Assembly (NCBI RefSeq): GCF_016213215.1
Contig: NZ_JACRAW010000088.1
Coordinates: forward strand, 1 to 64,000
Origin: Bradyrhizobium sp.
Lineage (GTDB): Bacteria; Pseudomonadota; Alphaproteobacteria; Rhizobiales; Xanthobacteraceae
Length of the DNA stretch: 64,000 nt
Direction of reading: 5' to 3'
Of this stretch, positions 19,945 through 31,000 are shown piece by piece (positions within the stretch are counted from its first letter, which is position 1; each line of letters begins with the position of its first letter). A model generated the notes under the pieces. That model was not told where the DNA came from. It was given only the letters and a program-made list of their open reading frames with translations, and made no database searches. A program made the translations under genes and the position numbers.

Positions 19945-20949
19945 CTATTTCTTCACTGGCGTATCCGGAGCCTCGGCGCGGGTGGTACCGACGCCGAGAT
20001 AGATCAGGATCGGTGCTGCGATGAAGATAGAGGTGTAGGTGCCGACCAGCACCACGCCGAACATCATGACCGCCGTGAAGCTATGGATCGCGTGGCCGCC
20101 GAACAATAGCAACGCCAGCAAGGCCAGCGTCACGGTGACGTGGGTGATGATCGAGCGCGACAATGTCGAATTGATGGATTCGTTCAACAATTGCGGCATC
20201 GGCATCTTCTTGTAACGCCGCAGCATTTCGCGGATACGGTCGTAGATCACGACCGTATCATTGAGCGAGTAGCCAAGGATCGTCAGCAGCGCCGCGATGC
20301 TGGTGAGGTCGAAATCGACCTGGCTGATCGACATGAAACCGACCGTGAGCACGATGTCGTGCACGTTGGCGATCATGGCACCCAGCGCGAACTGCCACTC
20401 GAAGCGGAACCAGAGATAGATCAGGATCCCGAGGATCGCTAGCATCAGGCCCAGCATGCCGTAGGCCAGAAGCTCGCCGGACACGCGCGGACCGACGACC
20501 TCGACGCGGCGATAATCCACCGAATCCCCGAGCGCGCTCCGGACCTTCTGTACCGCTTCCTGCTGGGCCGCATCGCCCCCCGGCTGCTCCGCGACGCGGA
20601 TCAGTACGTCGGCAGGTCCGCCGAACTGCTGCAACTGGACCTCGCCGAGGTTGAGACTGCTCAGGGCCGCCCGCATCCCGGCAATGTCGGCAGTGCCGGA
20701 CTTGGACTTGACCTCCAGCAGCGTGCCCCCCCTGAAGTCGATGCCGAAATTCAGGCCATGGGTGAAAAACAGCGTGATGGCGAAGAGCGACAGGACCGCC
20801 GAGATCGGGAAACTGATGCGGCGGAAGCGCGTGAAGTCGAAATGGGTGTTGTCGGGAACGATGCGCAGGGCCGGCAGCACGCCAAGCGCACTGATGACCG
20901 TCAGGACGGCGATGAGGATACCAAGTCCGATGAGAATGTATTGGGTCAC
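19945..20949 (-). CDS. secF: Protein translocase subunit SecF
   Basis: GLNFGIDFRGGTLLEVK, GYSLNDTVVIYDRIREMLR. Confidence 0.97.
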   Translation of the reverse strand: MTQYILIGLGILIAVLTVISALGVLPALRIVPDNTHFDFTRFRRISFPISAVLSLFAITLFFTHGLNFGIDFRGGTLLEVKSKSGTADIAGMRAALSSLNLGEVQLQQFGGPADVLIRVAEQPGGDAAQQEAVQKVRSALGDSVDYRRVEVVGPRVSGELLAYGMLGLMLAILGILIYLWFRFEWQFALGAMIANVHDIVLTVGFMSISQVDFDLTSIAALLTILGYSLNDTVVIYDRIREMLRRYKKMPMPQLLNESINSTLSRSIITHVTVTLALLALLLFGGHAIHSFTAVMMFGVVLVGTYTSIFIAAPILIYLGVGTTRAEAPDTPVKK

Positions 20950-21020
20950 GCCGGGACGCTCCGCATTCTCAGCAGTTCAAGTTTGGCATGCTCGGTCATA
21001 TGCGTCGCTTCGTCGTTTGG

Positions 21021-21059
21021 GGGCATGATCGTGTCCGAAACCGGTATCCGATCATGCCC
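21021..21059. repeat. 10-bp inverted repeat in secD-secF spacer (dispersed palindrome family)
   Basis: GGGCATGATC ... GATCATGCCC; related to 53334-53376. Confidence 0.65.
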
Positions 21060-22657
21060 TAGATCGGCACGCTGCGCGGCCGTTTCCACCGAACCCACCC
21101 GGCCACGATCAGACGAGTCAGCGTGAAGGCGGTGAAAACAGTGGTGATGATGCCGATGCCGAGCGTCACGGCAAAGCCGCGCACCGGACCGGTACCGATG
21201 TAGAACAGCACGGCAGCGGCGATGAACGTCGTGATGTTGGAGTCGAGGATGGTGGCAAGCGCGCGCTTGAAGCCGGCGTCGATCGCCGAAATCGCGTTGC
21301 GCCCGCCGCGCAGCTCCTCGCGGATGCGCTCGTAGATCAGCACGTTGGAGTCCACCGCGATGCCGACCGTGAGCACGATGCCGGCGATGCCGGGCAGCGT
21401 CAGTGTGGCATTGAGCAGCGAAAGCAAGCCGAAGATCATCGCGACGTTGATGGCAACCGCGATGTTGGCGAACACGCCGAACAGCCGGTAGGTCACAAGC
21501 ATGAACACGATGACCATGATCGAGCCGACATAGGCGGCGAGTTCACCCTTTTCGATGGAGTCCTGGCCGAGGCCGGGGCCTACCGTGCGCTCCTCGATGA
21601 CCGTCAGTGGCGCCGGCAGCGCGCCGGCGCGGAGCAGGATCGCGAGGTCGTTGGCCGACTGCACGGTGAAATTGCCGGAGATCTGGCCCTGTCCGCCGGT
21701 GATCGGCTCACGGATGACGGGAGCCGAGATCACCTCGTTGTCGAGCACGATCGCGAAGGGCAGTCCGACATTCTCGGTCGTGGCGGTAGCGAATTTGCGC
21801 GAGCCGGACGAGTTGAATTTGAAGCTAACGATGGGCTCGCTGGTGCGCTGGTCGAATCCTGGCTGCGCATCGGTGAGGTCGCCGCCGGAGACCAGCACCT
21901 GCTTCTTGACCACGTAAGGCACCTTGGGCGCGCTCGCGCTCATCAGCAGTTCGGAATCGGGCGGCACCCTGCCCTGCTGCGCCTGGTCGGGCGGCACCGA
22001 GCTGTCGACCATCCGGAATTCCATCTTCGCGGTCTTGCCAAGCAGCTCTTTCAGCCGCGTTGGGTCCTGTAGACCGGGCACCTGGACCAGGATGCGGTCG
22101 GTCCCCTGGCGCTGGATCACCGGCTCGACCGTGCCGAGCTGGTTGACACGGCGTTCGACGATCTGGATGGACTGTTCGATAGTCTGCCGGACCCGCTCGG
22201 TGATGGCGGCCTGCGGCACCCCCAACCGGATCAGGCCGCCGCCGGCATCGGTGATTTCCAGGCTACGCTGACCGCTGGAGCCGAGCAGCCCGCCCAGCGG
22301 CTGCGACAGGTCGCGAAGTTTGGTGAGCGCGGTGGCCAGATCGGTCTCCTTGACCCGGACTTCGACCGCATCGCCTTTGGCCGACAGGCCGGTGTAGCCG
22401 ATCTTGGCCTCACGCAGGACGCGCCTTGCGTCGTCGCGGACCTGGTCGAGCTTCTCTTTCTTCACATAGTTGGCGTCGACTTCCAGCAGCAGGTAGGAGC
22501 CGCCCTGCAGATCGAGGCCGAGCACGAGGTGGCGCTGCGCCCAAAGCGGCCATTTCTTGACCGTGGCCTCCGGGAAGAAATTCGGGACCGCACACAGGCA
22601 CACGATCAGCGCCGTTAGGATGATACCCAGCGCTTTCCACCGCGTGAAATATAACAT
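21059..22657 (-). CDS. secD: Protein translocase subunit SecD
   Basis: LGLDLQGGSYLLLEVD, AVDSNVLIYERIREELR. Confidence 0.97.
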   Translation of the reverse strand: MLYFTRWKALGIILTALIVCLCAVPNFFPEATVKKWPLWAQRHLVLGLDLQGGSYLLLEVDANYVKKEKLDQVRDDARRVLREAKIGYTGLSAKGDAVEVRVKETDLATALTKLRDLSQPLGGLLGSSGQRSLEITDAGGGLIRLGVPQAAITERVRQTIEQSIQIVERRVNQLGTVEPVIQRQGTDRILVQVPGLQDPTRLKELLGKTAKMEFRMVDSSVPPDQAQQGRVPPDSELLMSASAPKVPYVVKKQVLVSGGDLTDAQPGFDQRTSEPIVSFKFNSSGSRKFATATTENVGLPFAIVLDNEVISAPVIREPITGGQGQISGNFTVQSANDLAILLRAGALPAPLTVIEERTVGPGLGQDSIEKGELAAYVGSIMVIVFMLVTYRLFGVFANIAVAINVAMIFGLLSLLNATLTLPGIAGIVLTVGIAVDSNVLIYERIREELRGGRNAISAIDAGFKRALATILDSNITTFIAAAVLFYIGTGPVRGFAVTLGIGIITTVFTAFTLTRLIVAGWVRWKRPRSVPI

Positions 22658-22701
22658 CGACTGGACCTGTCAGATCAGGAGAACGCGAGGCGCAGGCGGC
22701 C

Positions 22702-23058
22702 TCAGCTCGCGGAGGCCTCGTCCTTGGCACTGTCCTTGGCGGGCTCGCCCTTGGCGCGCACCCCGGAGATCATCTGCCGCATCTGCCGCACCCGCACGCC
22801 ATCGGCAATCTCGAACTCGACCTGGTCATCATCGACGACCTTGGTGACCTTGCCGACGAGGCCGCCAGAGGTGACGATGGTGTCGCCGCGGCGGATGTTC
22901 TTCACCATTTCGGCGTGTTCGCGCACCTTCTTCTGCTGCGGCCTCAGGATGAGGAAGTACATGATCACGAAGATGAGCGCGAAGGGCAAAAGCGACATCA
23001 ACATGCTGTTGGTATCGCCGCCGGCCGCGGCCTGGGCATAGGCAGGGGTAATGAACAT
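22702..23058 (-). CDS. yajC: Preprotein translocase subunit YajC
   Basis: MYFLILRPQQKKVREHAEMVKNIRRGDTIVTSGGLVGKV. Confidence 0.95.
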   Translation of the reverse strand: MFITPAYAQAAAGGDTNSMLMSLLPFALIFVIMYFLILRPQQKKVREHAEMVKNIRRGDTIVTSGGLVGKVTKVVDDDQVEFEIADGVRVRQMRQMISGVRAKGEPAKDSAKDEASAS

Positions 23059-23237
23059 TCGGAAAGTCCTCGTGAACGGGGGAAGGCCGGTACCGCCTCT
23101 TGGGGCGACCGGTTCGGCCAAATTCGCGCGGACTATAGCGGCCGCGGTCCCAATTGCAACGCTGCCAAGTCCCTCATTTGCGCACCTTGCGGCAGGACTT
23201 AAGGCCCGATAAGGCTGCGCATTCAGGAACTTCCGAC

Positions 23238-24206
23238 ATGTCGAAAAAGCCCAGCAAGACCGTGCGCCGCCCCCCCGCGAAAACCCCCTCCAGGCGGCCT
23301 GCCAGAACAGCGGCAAAACGCCCCACCACACCCCTCCCCGGTTCTTCCGAGGAACGGATGGTGCGTGCGCTCGAGACCATTGCGGCGCACCTCTCCGCCA
23401 ATGCGTCAACCCTCGCCGCGCCCGCGTCGCTTGACCATGCCGACGCCTTCGTCTGGCACCCTGACGGGCGCCTCTCTGCCGTGCCGCGGGTCAGCCGGGT
23501 CGAGCTGTTCCTGCTCAAGGGCATCGACCGGATGCGCGACATCCTGATCGAGAATACCGAGCGGTTCGCCGATAGCCTGCCCGCCAACAACGCCTTGCTA
23601 TGGGGCGCGCGCGGCATGGGCAAATCGTCGCTGGTCAAGGCGACCCATGCCCGCATCAATTCCGAACGCAAAGCGGCGGATCGCCTCAAGCTGATCGAGA
23701 TCCATCGCGAGGACATCGAGAGCCTGCCATCCCTCATGGAGCTCCTGCGAAGCTCGCCGTTTCGCTTCATCGTGTTCTGTGACGATCTTTCCTTCGACGG
23801 CAATGATGCCTCCTACAAGTCGCTGAAAGCCGTGCTGGAAGGCGGCATCGAAGGACGCCCCGACAACGTGATCCTCTACGCCACATCCAACCGCCGCCAC
23901 CTGCTCTCGCGCGACATGATCGAGAACGAGCGCTCGACGGCGATCAACCCCGGCGAAGCGGTCGAGGAGAAGGTCTCGCTTTCGGACCGTTTCGGACTGT
24001 GGCTCGGCTTCCACCGCTGCAGCCAGGACGAGTACCTCGCCATGGTCAAAGGCTATTGCGGCCATTTCGGCATCAAGGTGACCGACGAGGACCTGGAGCG
24101 TGAAGCCCTGGAATGGTCGACGACGCGCGGCTCGCGATCCGGCCGCGTCGCCTGGCAGTTCACCCAGGAGTTGGCGGGACGGCTTGGCGTGAGGCTGACC
24201 GGGTAA
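23238..24206 (+). CDS. DUF815-type AAA ATPase with basic N-terminal extension
   Basis: Walker A GARGMGKSSLVKA, FRFIVFCDDLSFD, LYATSNRRHLL. Confidence 0.9.
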   Translation: MSKKPSKTVRRPPAKTPSRRPARTAAKRPTTPLPGSSEERMVRALETIAAHLSANASTLAAPASLDHADAFVWHPDGRLSAVPRVSRVELFLLKGIDRMRDILIENTERFADSLPANNALLWGARGMGKSSLVKATHARINSERKAADRLKLIEIHREDIESLPSLMELLRSSPFRFIVFCDDLSFDGNDASYKSLKAVLEGGIEGRPDNVILYATSNRRHLLSRDMIENERSTAINPGEAVEEKVSLSDRFGLWLGFHRCSQDEYLAMVKGYCGHFGIKVTDEDLEREALEWSTTRGSRSGRVAWQFTQELAGRLGVRLTG

Positions 24207-24236
24207 TAGCCTTTCCGGTTCGACAAGGAGGCCGGC

Positions 24237-24719
24237 ATGGAGCGTCCGCTACCCGCAAATCTCCCTGCCTTTCTGGTTGAAGCCAAGCGACGGACCTATG
24301 CGGGTCTGGATGATGATGCCACGGTCTCAACGCCTCTGCTCCCGGCATCGAAGCAGCTCGAATACAGCGCCGGAAACCTCCGCTATCGCGATATCTATTT
24401 CGGCATGAGCTTCTTCGTCGGGCAGGAAGTTGTCTGCGAGGATGACCAAGCCATCTGGTCCATGAGCTATGCTGGCGGACTGAGGCCTGGTATTTCCGAC
24501 AGGAAAACAGCCCTGGCGGCCTACGCCTTCCTGCGGAAGGCGCTTCTTGCGATCAGCGAGGAGCGCCCCTTTCGAGGCCCGGCTCATTTCGAAGATGCAG
24601 ATCATGGTTACCTCAATGCTACTGAAGGAAGCATCGAGGACTTCCACGGCGCCGAGCAGATCACTCTGCGCGGGCAGTTGATCTACCGCTTACGCTATTG
24701 CGGGGGAAGACTCCGGTAG
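24237..24719 (+). CDS. DUF5680 domain-containing protein
   Basis: LEYSAGNLRYRDIYFGMSFFVGQEVVCEDDQAIWSMSYAGG. Confidence 0.78.
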   Translation: MERPLPANLPAFLVEAKRRTYAGLDDDATVSTPLLPASKQLEYSAGNLRYRDIYFGMSFFVGQEVVCEDDQAIWSMSYAGGLRPGISDRKTALAAYAFLRKALLAISEERPFRGPAHFEDADHGYLNATEGSIEDFHGAEQITLRGQLIYRLRYCGGRLR

Positions 24720-24758
24720 ATTGCTGCCCCGCCTCCGCGTTCAGCAGGCCCCAAAACG

Positions 24759-24784
24759 CCATCGCCCGCTTTCGCGGGCGATGG
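24759..24784. terminator. Hairpin between converging genes, likely bidirectional terminator
   Basis: CCATCGCCCGC-TTTC-GCGGGCGATGG, perfect 11-bp stem. Confidence 0.75.
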
Positions 24785-24823
24785 GAGTGCTACAACCTCA
24801 AACAATCGCGGTTCGACGCGGCG

Positions 24824-26161
24824 CTACGCCCCATTGAGGAATTGTAGCGGGTCGACGGGCGTAGATCCCTTGCGGATCTCGAAGTGGAGCTGCGGAGACG
24901 CCACTTCGCCCGACTGACCCGATTTGGCAATCACCTGGCCGCGCTTGATCGTATCGCCGCGCTTCACCAACAGCTCACTCGCATGGGCATATGCGGTGAC
25001 GTAGCCGTTTGAGTGCCGCACCAGGATCAGATTGCCATAACCTTTCAGTTCGTTGCCCGAATAGGCGACCACGCCGTCTTCGGCCGCCTTGATCGGGGTT
25101 CCCTCCGGCACGGCGAGGTTGATGCCGTCGTTGGACTTGCCATTGGTCTTGGCACCGTAGCTCGCGATCACCTTGCCGCGGGCCGGCCAGCGGAACGTCG
25201 GCAGTGCTCCGGTGGCTTCGCTCGCCTTGGCCGGCGCTTCCGTGGACTTTTCTTCGATATTGCCGGTCGCCTGAGCCAGGCGCGCGCTCTGCTGCGGGGC
25301 TGCCGCGGTCGCAACCCGTGTGGCGGGCAACGCCGCAGCGGCGGTCGGCTGAGCCGCCGGCGCCGGGGCTGCCGGAATGGCCGCGGCCGCCGTCCTGGCT
25401 GCGGGCACGGTCAGCCTGGTGCCGAGCTTGAGCTTGGTCGACGCGTCGAGATTGTTGGCCTTGGCCAACTCGGCGATCGAGATGTGATTTTGGCGCGCGA
25501 TGCTGGCGAGGGTCTCGCCCTTATTGACGAAGTGGACACCAGGAGCCGCGCCCGCAACCGGCTTGCCAGCCGCCGCGATGGGCGCCGCGGCTGCAGGAGC
25601 GGTCGCGGTTGCGGTCGGGTGCGGAATGATCAGCTGCTGGCCGGGGGACAGTGTCCGCGGCCCCTTATAGCCGTTGGCGGCGAGGATCGCGGCAGGGGTG
25701 ACGTGATAACGGCGCGCCAGCACGTCCAGCGTGTCGCTGGTACCGACGATGATGGTTGTGCCGGCCGGCCGGTTTGCCGCAACGGAGCGCGGCGGCACCG
25801 TCCCGGTGACCTCAAGCTGCGGCTTGTCCGGCGGCGCGTACGAGGCGAGCCCGCGCCCGCCGCCCGAGACACCGCCGCCCCCACTGACCGGGTAGGACTG
25901 CGGCGCGGATACGGCCGGCGGCGGCAGCGAGGGGGAATGGTACGGCGGACGGGAATACTGCGGAAGTTCGCGGCGCTCGACCGGTGCCGCGGGCACCGAG
26001 GCGGTGGCCTCGGGCTGGGAAGCAAAGGGGTTGGAGAACGAGTTTTGCGAAAGCCGCGTCGACATGTCGGCGCTGCACCCCGCAAAACCGAACGAGATCA
26101 GCGCCAGCGCCACGACCTGCGGGACGCGGCGCGAGTAAAGCAACTCGGCAATACCGGACAT
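24824..26161 (-). CDS. M23 family metallopeptidase with two LysM domains (NlpD-like)
   Basis: VGTSDTLDVLARRYHVTPAAILAANGY, NKGETLASIARQNHISIAELAKANN, DGINLAVPEGTPIKAAEDGVVAYSG...LHFEIRKGSTPVDPLQFL. Confidence 0.93.
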   Translation of the reverse strand: MSGIAELLYSRRVPQVVALALISFGFAGCSADMSTRLSQNSFSNPFASQPEATASVPAAPVERRELPQYSRPPYHSPSLPPPAVSAPQSYPVSGGGGVSGGGRGLASYAPPDKPQLEVTGTVPPRSVAANRPAGTTIIVGTSDTLDVLARRYHVTPAAILAANGYKGPRTLSPGQQLIIPHPTATATAPAAAAPIAAAGKPVAGAAPGVHFVNKGETLASIARQNHISIAELAKANNLDASTKLKLGTRLTVPAARTAAAAIPAAPAPAAQPTAAAALPATRVATAAAPQQSARLAQATGNIEEKSTEAPAKASEATGALPTFRWPARGKVIASYGAKTNGKSNDGINLAVPEGTPIKAAEDGVVAYSGNELKGYGNLILVRHSNGYVTAYAHASELLVKRGDTIKRGQVIAKSGQSGEVASPQLHFEIRKGSTPVDPLQFLNGA

Positions 26162-26270
26162 GGTTACTCACTCGTACGCAACAAACTAACGATTTGAGTA
26201 AACACAGGCCCAGTAAACAACGCCTTAAGCCTCGGATAAGGCGTTGGCAGTGCTGCCGATACGGAACTTC

Positions 26271-26921
26271 TCAGAGCTCCCGGGCCACACCGGGCAGCGC
26301 CGGCACGAAACGCACTTCCACAAGCTCCTTGCGCTCGATTCCGGCCCCGGTCTTGGTGAGGCGCACCAGCATTTGCAGCCCCTGATGCGGTCCGACCGGT
26401 GCGATCAAGATACCGCCCATATCGAGCCGCTCGATCAGGTGCTCGGGGACCTTGTCCAGCGCAGCCGTCACGATAATGCGGTCGAACGGCCCGATGTTGG
26501 CAGGAAGGTTCAATCCGTCGCCGAGCATCACCTCGACGTTGTGGCAGCCAAGCTTTTCCAGGCGGGCGCGCGCGATATCGGCAAGCTTGCGGTAGCGCTC
26601 GACAGTGAGGACGTGCCCGGCCAGGCGCGACAGGACGGCAGCCTGATAGCCCGAGCCGGTTCCTATTTCGAGCACGCGGTGGTGCTTCTGCAGCTTGAGC
26701 TGCTCCGTCATGTAGGCAACGACAAAGGGCTGGCTGATGGTCTGACCGCAGGAGATAGCCAACGCGCTATCGTGGTAGGCGCCCTCCCGATCGCCCTCTT
26801 CGACGAACATCTCGCGCGGCACCTCCTCCATGGTGCGCAGCACCGCCTGATCGCTGATCCCCCGCCGTCTCAGCGTAAGCTGAAACATCATCTTCTCCGG
26901 CGGCTGCGGATTGGCGGTCAT
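26271..26921 (-). CDS. pcm: Protein-L-isoaspartate O-methyltransferase
   Basis: [40 protein letters not shown]. Confidence 0.96.
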   Translation of the reverse strand: MTANPQPPEKMMFQLTLRRRGISDQAVLRTMEEVPREMFVEEGDREGAYHDSALAISCGQTISQPFVVAYMTEQLKLQKHHRVLEIGTGSGYQAAVLSRLAGHVLTVERYRKLADIARARLEKLGCHNVEVMLGDGLNLPANIGPFDRIIVTAALDKVPEHLIERLDMGGILIAPVGPHQGLQMLVRLTKTGAGIERKELVEVRFVPALPGVAREL

Positions 26922-27176
26922 TGCTTCGCTCGTGCTTTTTCCTGTCTTCCGGCCGACGTCCCTTGGATCAAGGGAGGCGTCTCCCGCCCGTCCTAGCTAC
27001 GAATCCCGGTTCCGTCCTTGGAACAGGCAGATGATAGCTTGCCGTTCACACAACTAAACACAAATCTGAAGAGACTCGTTCTCCTATAGCCATCGCACGC
27101 TGCTGTTCGTCTACGCGGACGTTGCGACGAGTCGCTTTATCTGCGAAATGTTCCGAAGACGGGCAAGGACTGTTTT

Positions 27177-27554
27177 ATGACAACGACACGACCGCCGGGC
27201 GGTTCTGTGTTCCTCGTCGAAGACGAGGTGATGATCAGGATGATGGTCGCCGACATGCTGGAGGAACTCGGTTACCGAGTCGCAGCAGAAGCCGGCGACA
27301 TTGGCGACGCCATCCGGCTGGTCCAAACGACCGATTTCGACTTCGCCATTCTCGACGTCAACGTCAATGGCAAGGTGATTTCGCCGGTTGCCGACCTGAT
27401 CAAGGCAAAGGGACGGCCCTTTATTTTCGCAACCGGGTACGGCTCCTCAGGCCTTCCGGAGGAATATCGCGATCGCCCCGCACTGCAGAAGCCGTTTCAA
27501 CTGGAAACGCTGGCCAAGGCCATCGATTCCGCGCTGCGTAACGGCAGCGGCTAG
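27177..27554 (+). CDS. Single-domain response regulator (CheY-like receiver)
   Basis: VFLVEDEVMIRMMVADMLEELG, DFAILDVNVNG, receiver fold. Confidence 0.92.
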   Translation: MTTTRPPGGSVFLVEDEVMIRMMVADMLEELGYRVAAEAGDIGDAIRLVQTTDFDFAILDVNVNGKVISPVADLIKAKGRPFIFATGYGSSGLPEEYRDRPALQKPFQLETLAKAIDSALRNGSG

Positions 27555-27557
27555 GCT

Positions 27558-28325
27558 TCACCTCAACATGTCAACGAGCGCTTCCGAAAATGCCTCGTCG
27601 GTGCGGTCGAGACGCAGCGGCGTCACCGAGACATAGCGCGCCGCAAGCGCGGCCAGGTCCGAGCCTTCTGCCGGCGTATCCATCATGGCGGTCCGCTCGA
27701 AACCGATCCAGAAATAGGGATTGCCTCGCCCGTCGCGGCGCTCGTCGACCCTCAGGAAACCGAGATTGCGCTTGCCCTGTCTTGTCACGCGGATGCCCGC
27801 AACCTGCTCCGGCGGGCAGGACGGAAAATTGACGTTGATCACCGTGTTCTTGGGCACGCCGGCAGCCAAAACCTTGCGCAGGATGTCCGGTCCGAACTTC
27901 AGCGCGGTGTCCCACAGCGGACGGTCGCGCGTCTCCAGGCTGAATTCCTGCGACAGGGCAAAGGATGGCAGGCCGAGAATGGTGCCTTCCAGCGCGCCGG
28001 CGATTGTGCCGGAATAGACGACGTCCTCGGCAACGTTGCGGCCCTTGTTGACGCCCGAGAGCACGACGTCCGGCAGTTTCGGCCCGAGAATATGTCGCGC
28101 CCCCATGATGATGCAGTCGGTCGGCGTACCGCGCACCGCAAAGTGACGCGGGCCGACCTCGCGCAGGCGCAGCGGATCGTTCAGCGACAGCGAATGCGAC
28201 ACGCCGGACTGGTCGAGTTCGGGCGCCACGATCCAGACGTCGTCCGACAGCGCACGCGCGATCTCTTCCACGACCTTCAGACCGTGGGCGTGGATGCCGT
28301 CGTCATTGGTGCAGAGAATTCGCAT
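27558..28325 (-). CDS. surE: 5'/3'-nucleotidase SurE
   Basis: MRILCTNDDGIHAHGLKVV, PDVVLSGVNKGRNVAEDVVYSGTIAGALEG. Confidence 0.97.
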   Translation of the reverse strand: MRILCTNDDGIHAHGLKVVEEIARALSDDVWIVAPELDQSGVSHSLSLNDPLRLREVGPRHFAVRGTPTDCIIMGARHILGPKLPDVVLSGVNKGRNVAEDVVYSGTIAGALEGTILGLPSFALSQEFSLETRDRPLWDTALKFGPDILRKVLAAGVPKNTVINVNFPSCPPEQVAGIRVTRQGKRNLGFLRVDERRDGRGNPYFWIGFERTAMMDTPAEGSDLAALAARYVSVTPLRLDRTDEAFSEALVDMLR

Positions 28326-28448
28326 GCGTTGTCGGGGTCCCGTTCGAATGTCCAGTGCGTGCAGGGCCGTCTTATCCGGGTATTGCCGATCAGGCAAACG
28401 GCCAAGACCGCGCAAAACACTGGTTCCCTGCAGAGCGGCCCGCGGAGG

Positions 28449-28811
28449 CTACCGGCGAATGCGCCAGCGCGGCGCTAACCGCGCAAGCCTTCCTTCCGTG
28501 CGCAGCGTCGGCGTCGGTTGCGACGTTGTGGCGACGGTCGCTTCCGAGACAGCCATCGGGGCCGGGTCCGGTGTTACAGCGATGCTGCCCGGAGATTGCG
28601 GAAACCGTTCGCGCCCGATCGCAAGGGCCTTCTCGAAATCCTGGACATTGAGGCCGGGCATCGCACGCCTGCGCGCGATGAGTTCGTCGTCCCACAGTTC
28701 GGCGATCTTGATGTCGATCACGCCCTTCAGCCGCTGATCGATGGCCTGGAGCCCGAAACCGGTCACCGCCCATTGTCGGCCGACCCGGAAGATGTCGCGG
28801 TGCAGGGCCAT
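28449..28811 (-). CDS. Hypothetical protein
   Basis: 120-aa ORF between surE and serS, same strand, no recognised domain. Confidence 0.6.
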   Translation of the reverse strand: MALHRDIFRVGRQWAVTGFGLQAIDQRLKGVIDIKIAELWDDELIARRRAMPGLNVQDFEKALAIGRERFPQSPGSIAVTPDPAPMAVSEATVATTSQPTPTLRTEGRLARLAPRWRIRR

Positions 28812-28900
28812 GTGCGTCGCTCGTGCTGAGGGCACATCAGGATAGCCGGCCCTCCGGACTTCGCAACTGCCATCCGGCGACAGCGATGGACAGGGAAGAC

Positions 28901-30253
<1,353 letters not shown>

Positions 30254-30457
30254 TCATCCGGTCACTTAAGTCGCGCGCCTTTGAACAACTCGAAATCCCA
30301 CGGTCAAGTCCCCGGCTCGACCCTGCCGATCAGGGACCTGCTTGCCGGCGAATCTGCCCAGGATCGAACCTGCCTTAGCATTCATGCGACTGCCGATGTA
30401 GCGATACGTCCGTCGGTTCGAATGCCGCTCCTCTCAATCCATCACCGGCCCGCCAGC

Positions 30458-30976
30458 ATGGACACACACAAGGATATCGAACTTACCTTCCGCTATCTAC
30501 CGGGAGAGTATCTACAAGCGCTTCGCGCACATCAGTTTGCCCGGACCTTCCTGGCCGTGGACACAGGCTTCTCCTTGCTGATGCTGGTGTGCGGCCTTGC
30601 GACCTTTTGGTGGGGAGGCGCTTTTTACCGCTGGCTTGGCCTCGCCTTTATCGGACTGGGGCTCCTGCTACCCGTACTCTATGCGCTCGCCCGCCTGGCG
30701 GCACGACAAAAGGTCGCCAATGAGGCGAAGTTCAAGCAGGAATACCGGCTCACCTTCTCCGAGCGAGGCATCCATTTCCGTACCCACGGCATCGATTCCC
30801 ACATCGACTGGAGCTATTATCAAAGCGCGTTGCGCATCGGAAATTTCTATCTGATGTACTACAGCCGTGACGACTTCACCGTCATTCCCAAGCGCGTTCT
30901 GCAGGAAACTGGCACAACGGAAGCGTTCGAGGAGATGCTGCACAGGCACGTGCCGAAAGTTGAACTGCGATCGTAG
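30458..30976 (+). CDS. YcxB-like family membrane protein
   Basis: Two TM helices then LTFSERGIHFRTHGIDSHIDWSYYQSALRIGNFYLMYYSRDDFTVIPKR. Confidence 0.75.
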   Translation: MDTHKDIELTFRYLPGEYLQALRAHQFARTFLAVDTGFSLLMLVCGLATFWWGGAFYRWLGLAFIGLGLLLPVLYALARLAARQKVANEAKFKQEYRLTFSERGIHFRTHGIDSHIDWSYYQSALRIGNFYLMYYSRDDFTVIPKRVLQETGTTEAFEEMLHRHVPKVELRS

Positions 30977-31000
30977 AGAAACGCGGGTTGACCGAAGGCC

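Noticed and set aside
19900-19945. tRNA-like fragment gttcgaatcccgcc
   Set aside because: T-loop-like string only; no matching T-stem, anticodon arm or acceptor stem around it
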